Source: Citrus sinensis
Lineage: Eukaryota; Streptophyta; Magnoliopsida; Sapindales; Rutaceae
NCBI RefSeq assembly: GCF_022201045.2
Contig: NC_068562.1
Location: 23,473,501-23,537,500 of the forward strand
Length of the DNA: 64,000 nt
Direction of reading: 5' to 3'
Positions 58,168 to 64,000 of the stretch are shown here, piece by piece (positions within the stretch are counted from its first letter, which is position 1; each line of letters starts with the position of its first letter). The notes beneath the pieces were generated by a model. It was not told the DNA's origin and did not search any database. It saw nothing but the letters and a program-made list of their open reading frames with translations. The position numbers were made by a program, and so were the translations under genes.

Positions 58168-61100
58168 CTAGAGACAAAAATTAATTTCTCTAGCACCTTA
58201 CTAGAGCCTTGCTTGTGGAAACATTTCGAGATAGATTAATGAAATAAAATGTTGAGATTGAAAAGATAGAGAAACAAAAGTTTGAAAAAAGACTAAATTT
58301 ATTAATAAAAGCTTGAATAACAAAACTAAGATTTTGTGGGTCTTTTATACTAACCCTAAATAATGTAAATTTACCAAAGTTGGCAAACTTGAATTATTAT
58401 TACATAATAAAACTTTATCAATTAAAACAAGAAAAACAAAATAAATGGTACTTAAATTTATTGTACAAAAAAAAAAAAATCTAAACAATAGTAGAAAAGA
58501 TTAAAAAAATGACTTAAACTTGTAAAATGGATAATCTCATTGCGAAAATCAACATTTTTTTTAAGCAGACCTATTATGTAACTAAAAAATGGGGCCTAAA
58601 TAATTTAATAGTATTGAATTAGATTCATCTAATCGCATACTTTAAAACGATATATTTTTTAAACCAAAATAAATGCCTTTAATTCAATTTATGTTATGGA
58701 AAATTACCCTATTCATCCTCCGCACCTATTATACATCAGATATTTTCTGCCAACTTGTGATTGTTTTATCTGTAGAATTGTTTTAATTTAATGAAAGTTT
58801 TTTTGGAGTTGGGTAGGACTGAATTTCCCTAAACAGATCTAATTGTTCATAGTCCTTGCCTACAATATATAACATGTTTTAAAGGCCAACAGAAATAAAA
58901 TAGTGGTCAAAATTTTAATGATTTGCAATTTGGAAGTGGATTTCCTCTAATTTCTTAACCGCACACTTGCGGCAGGAGTTTTGTTCCCAAAAACATGAAA
59001 CTGATTTAAAAACACAACTAATTAAGTTATGCTCGCCACTTGTGACTAAATCAACATTCTAACATTGACCATAAGTTAGTTCAAATCAACTTTTGAAAGA
59101 GAGCTTTATAAAGGTGGTCGTGTTTGTAAAAAATTAAATCGTTTTTAATTATTGTTATACCAAAGTTAAAAAAAGGGCAGAGAATATCATCATAACGATT
59201 CATTCAAAAGCAATAAGGAAAAAGAAAAAAAAAATGAAATGCGTTGCTTTTGACAAGGTGAAGTGACTGGTGAGTCCCACCGTAAGATGCTGTGGTACCA
59301 GATAGTGATCCTTGACTGCAAACAGTGAAACAATTTATGCCACCTCTAAAGTGTCAAATTTATTTTTTTATTTTTTTACCATTGACGATATACCACTGAA
59401 AAATAATTTGGTTGCCGAGAAAATAAAATGGAGAGTGCATGATTAGGTCATACAAGTGAGTGTTTCATCATATATTTTCGAAATGAAATTAAAGTAAAAA
59501 GGAATAGAGCGAGGGTTCTGAGTAGTACTGAAGTATTTGGATCGCAAGTGATGTGGAACAGTGGCCAACTGGCCACTAGTTTTTTATCTTCTACTTCAAT
59601 TACTTCATTAATAAAAAATAATTAGGACTTAATTAGGGATGTGAATGTTACAAATCAACAATTAAGACTTAATTAAAGGGTCTATATGATCATTTAAACA
59701 AACGTTATGGGTGTAAACGGCTTTACCCTATTTTTAAACAAGTAAAATAATATGAAAAACTAAATCAATATTTATGAATATTATTTGGGGGTAATTAGAG
59801 AAAGCATGGTGGCCTATATTTCTTCTCAACCCTTTGTGGTTTATGAAATTGATTGCAAAGTCACGAACTCTCCATTATTGTGTCAATTGAGACAAAATAT
59901 ACGAATCAGGAAGACCGAAAATTAAATTGATTTTAAAATAACCAATCTTATAAAGATATACTGTTGAATTACCCAATCGAAAATAAGAAAATCAATAGAA
60001 AATGGCATCAGTGCTATTAAGAATTGCTTTGATCTTGATCACTTTTAGACTCACGTGCATTCACGATTCATGGCTGTGAAAACCAAAAATAATACTAAAA
60101 TTGAAGTCACACAAAGATAAATTAAACGAGAAAAATAAAGGAAACCTTGTTAATGGAAAAATGAAAAAAGACAGTATATTATGAGAGAGATCAGTATTTT
60201 AGTTCAATGGAGCTATATATTTTGACATTTAGAAGAGAGTTCAAGGTAAATATTAATTTTTAAAATTTTATAAATTAGTGTGCAAAAATATAAAGGTGTT
60301 CAAAGTATCTTTCAAAGTGTAAATAGTTATTCCCTTCAAAATAATACTAAACATATTCTTGTACGTAAATTTCAGTTTTTTTAGACACTATAATTTATAC
60401 ATATGTTTCAATACAAGCTAGAGAGAGTTTTTTCGATGTGGAAAATATGTTTTTGAAATATAATTTACAGAATATCGTTTTTAATTTTTAGAAACAATTT
60501 TTGAAGCACTAATTTATAAACATTCCAATTATTTTCATTAAAAGACATTTTGATTATTTTTCTCATCAATCCCGTAATTTAATATTTTAGTTTAACTAAT
60601 TGCCGAATACCTAGATATTCGTGGGTTATGAAAATTGATCCTTTTTCAATGCCAAACTCAAATTTCTTTCTAACGGCTTTGTTGCTGAAAAGAAAAATAA
60701 TATTAAAGTCATTGTTATACGTGGTGGGCAAAGACACAGTTGAACACAAATAAATAAATATTCTTCATGTCACATTTAGAATGACACAAGTCTAGTCCCA
60801 ACTGATTAGTCTACTCTAGCATTCATGATTTTGAGTAAATTCAAACAACATGCCTGCTAGGTGTCCATTGAATATTAGATCTTCATTTCTTTGGCCGTTT
60901 AATTTTCTCGAGAAATTTTTCTTACGATCGCAGCTAAGCTTGAAGAAAAGACAACTCAACGGTTTTTTAAAAACAAGTTTCCGTTTTGGTTGGTGAAATG
61001 AAAACGAAATAAAGCACTTCCATCCAAAAATCATTCTTCTGGAGAAAGGGGTGACAGATTAAAGAAAAGGGGTGTTCTGAAAGGAGAAAACAGGTTCTTG

Positions 61101-61786
61101 CATGAGAGCTGGACACGTTAAAAGAAGTTGAACAAATGTCTCAAAAAGAAGCTATTTCGCTTTCATACCAAAGCCTATTTGTAATAGCATCAGCAATGCT
61201 CCACTATCCACATTCTTGTGTGGATATCATTGAAATCTACTAATGGTACATAAACATGCATGTTGTCCCATGATGATTAAGTTCACACACACTTGGAGGT
61301 ACTTAAATTATGCCATAAAGAGATATAGTTATTACGCATACAAATGTTATTCAATGGTTAAAATGTATGATAAAGAAATGGCTTGAATTTTTTATTTGCC
61401 GTTACGTAATTTTTTAATTAGTCATCCGAGTTTGAATCTTGAAAGAGATAAAGGGTTAGAAAATTAATTTAAACTTTGTTCACTCTTTAATTTAATGAGT
61501 ATAAAAACAGGAAATGCAGATGATTTAATTTTGACATCTAACATCTAAGAGATAGAGCTTGAAAGAGTCCAATGTTAAATTATAAAATAATTCAAATAAA
61601 GTTTGCCCATAAGAAAAATTGAACAAAAAGTCTTAAGTCTGATATGATGCTAGAGAAATTATTTATCTCAAAACTTTTATTAGGTAATTAAGTCCTAAGA
61701 ATATGTAATTACACATGTAACAAAAATTTAGTTATTGAAAGGGAAAATTGTTAATTGTTTTGAACATATATAAGACTCTAATTTCA

Positions 61787-61846
61787 TAGAGACTAAATGA
61801 ACAGTTAACTCAAAATATAAGAACTAAAAGAACATTTATCCTTATA
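61787..61846. repeat. fragment related to the Mutator-like MITE end at 12584-12997
   Basis: CATAGAGACTAAATGAACAG followed by CAAAATATAAGAACTAAAAG resembles the right inverted end of the 12584-12997 element over about 60 bp. No matching left end was found. Confidence 0.4.
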
Positions 61847-62701
61847 TAATATATAATTAATTCAACTGATCAATCATATACGTTTTAGATTGTATTCAAA
61901 TATCAAATATGTGCTCTGTTAGAAGTGACATACCACCTACATGGAAATGAGATAATTATGATCATTATTATTATTCTTCCAACCTTATATAGGAAATTAA
62001 ACTACTTAATCATGCTTTGTGATAAAGATGTAAAAACTTAAAACTCTTTTCAGTAATATTCCATCTCTATTATTGATTGCATACGTAATAGGATGGGATT
62101 TGAATGCACTAGATATATTTGTCTCTTTTTGTACGTTTTCTTATAGATAATGACTAAAGGAGAGCATATTTTTTCCACGCTTCGATTTCCAATACAAGCC
62201 ATTTTGCATATTCGAAATCCAAGACATTAATTGTCTCCCAAAAAAGGAGAAAAGAACATAAGCAGAAACAAAATAACGGAAAATGCAAGGCATCGATTCA
62301 CATTTGGTGGCAAAGGAGTTTGATGACGCCAAGCAATAAAGTTGATTGGATGATGCATAAGTGCATGCTGAATTATTGATAAAAAACTAACCATGCATGT
62401 GCCTTCTGATGCTTGCTTTTATATCCAAGTTCTTTAAGTTTATTTAAGCTATTTCTAAAGAAGTTCACTGAAAAATTTTAGATTTAACTTAGCTAATCAA
62501 TTTATTTATCCCCTAGGTAAAATGTGAGTATATGGTGATTATCAAAAAGGGTGAACAGAATTTTCACATTAGTAACGTTGCACGTTAGATCAGAACCTTC
62601 TACTAAAATAAATCATGTTGCACGATAGATAAAAATATTTTAGTAGAATAAATCTGTTATCATATAACTAATTATAGCATATTAAATGCCATTAGTATAA
62701 C

Positions 62702-63012
62702 TCATACTCAGAAGTTAACACGAGTCAAGAATTAATTCAAGTTTAATTTATTAGCTCAGAAATTATTCTCAGTTGACGTGGGATATTTTTCTTATCACCC
62801 TCATTATTTGCCGACTAATATTTTTTATTTGTTTCTTGTCATTTGATAAATTAGTGTGAACCCGCTTGTACATGAGTTTAGCTCCAGTATCGAAGTCCAT
62901 GAATTTAACTCATATATACTCAAGAGTTAACTCAATAGTTGAAAGTTACCTCAAGCTTATATTATTAGTCCAATGTTATTCTCAACTGATGAGAGATCTA
63001 TATTTTCCAATA
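62702..63012. repeat. two diverged direct repeats, about 90 bp each
   Basis: 62702-62792 and about 62916-63012 share the order ACTCA-GAGTTAAC, AATT/AGTT, CAAG(T/C)TTA..TTATTAG, then ATTCTCA(G/A)(T/C)TGA(C/T)G. The spacing is about 215 bp. They have no coding content. Confidence 0.5.
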
Positions 63013-63969
63013 TCATAGCTGAATTTTATTTTTGCTTGATGTTATTTAGATACATAGCTTTAAGTTGGAAAATGCTGACTCGCCCAGTAATTTGCACTGA
63101 ATGAACATAGAAGGTGCTATGCATCCTAGCCATAGATGGCATGCTGATGATGTTATAAGAGAATTAGTACAATATGTTTATTAATTTATATGCTCCATCT
63201 CATTCCTAAGATAAGATCAAACCCCCTATCCTTCGCTCTGTTATAATCATTACAATTATTAAATTAAATCGCTTATAATCATTACAATCTACTGCTTTCT
63301 TCTACCATCGTCCAATATTTTTCACTTATTGACATTCTAATTAATTGCTTATGGTCGGAGATAACTACGAACATAAAACATTTTATGTGAATAAAGATGC
63401 TTTAACGTGCTAGTGGAGAGAGTAAGTTTGACATTGTTCTATCTTAAATATCAAATTAATAATTATATATCAACATGTATTCTCCAAAAATTATTTTCAA
63501 ATATAAATATTCTTAATTTTTCTATTACATACGGATTTATTTTTTAAACCCAATTAAAATAATTTGATATTCAGTTATCATAGTTATATATAAGTTATAT
63601 TTGGCAGGGGAGAATACACTGAAGTTTTTAATGTTTACTATTTTTACCATTTAGTCCCTAATCTATTTTAATTATCCATTTCAACCCTAATTTACTAACT
63701 TTTTTATTGTTGCCAATCTAATGTAATCTAATGTGATGTATTAATCAAAAGGTATGATAATTTTCAACAGTACACTCTGAACAATAAAATTAAAACATCA
63801 AGAAATAAAACATCAAGGAAGTAATGGATAACTCAAATTTGTCGATGATGTAAGTGATAAAAGCGAAAAACAGTAGGGCCCAAAGGTCATTTTGTTTCAT
63901 AAAATATTTTCTTATTAATTTCAGCGCTAATCATGCTGTGGGCTTCCACCATGTCCGCCGCCTTCTATC

Positions 63970-63978
63970 TATATATAG
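63970..63978 (+). promoter_or_regulatory. TATA-like site at the right edge
   Basis: TATATATAG follows a GC-richer stretch (CCACCATGTCCGCCGCC). It could be the core promoter of a plus-strand gene starting just outside the window. Unsupported otherwise. Confidence 0.2.
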
Positions 63979-64000
63979 CTCAATTAATTTCTTGAATCAT

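Larger units (their letters stand above)
58168..64000. other. intergenic DNA to the right edge
   Basis: No gene, RNA gene or complete element is recognised. It contains a MITE-end remnant (61787-61846), short tandem duplications near 62577-62660, a diverged direct repeat (62702-63012) and a TATA-like site near the edge. Confidence 0.5.

Overview
This window is nuclear DNA from a flowering plant, very probably a eudicot. It has AT-rich intergenic DNA, intron-containing genes with GT-AG junctions, a plant-type E-class pentatricopeptide (PPR) gene, a half-size ABCG transporter, and a dense mixture of LTR retrotransposons, MITEs, hAT-like elements and a SINE. The gene content would fit a woody rosid such as Citrus, but nothing in the sequence proves the species.

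Layout. 1-10547: a Tat-lineage Ty3/gypsy retrotransposon cut by the left window edge. It has an intact 1881-residue gag-pol, a tandem-repeat 3' region, an antisense gene (aORF) that I read as containing an 87-nt intron, and a 3' LTR identical over 169 bp to the visible 5' LTR. 11291-14063 (minus): a two-exon plant gene of unknown function with a Mutator-like MITE in its intron. 14.1-21.6 kb: intergenic DNA with a LINE scrap, a probable solo LTR and a second Mutator-like MITE with a perfect 9-bp target duplication. 21639-27855: a decayed Copia element on the minus strand; one of its LTRs carries a SINE with a perfect 17-bp duplication. 27974-29048: a hAT-like element. 29407-31524 (+): a PPR-E+ editing factor resembling Arabidopsis SLO2. 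31932-33863 (-): an ABCG half-transporter resembling ABCG5. 37150-45594: two nested, decayed Copia elements in opposite orientation. 45877-46348: a second hAT-like element. 49319-54716 (+): an eight-exon HDA14-type histone deacetylase gene. 54.7-64 kb: intergenic, without a convincing gene.

The host genes do not form an operon-like unit. The SLO2-like and ABCG5-like genes are convergent neighbours, and I recall their Arabidopsis counterparts (At2g13600 and At2g13610) also being neighbours, so this looks like conserved microsynteny. The most unusual item is the Tat element: a young, apparently complete copy with a sense polyprotein, an antisense gene with its own start, candidate intron, stop and polyadenylation signal, an array open on both strands, and an LTR with two TATA cores separated by 56-bp repeats.
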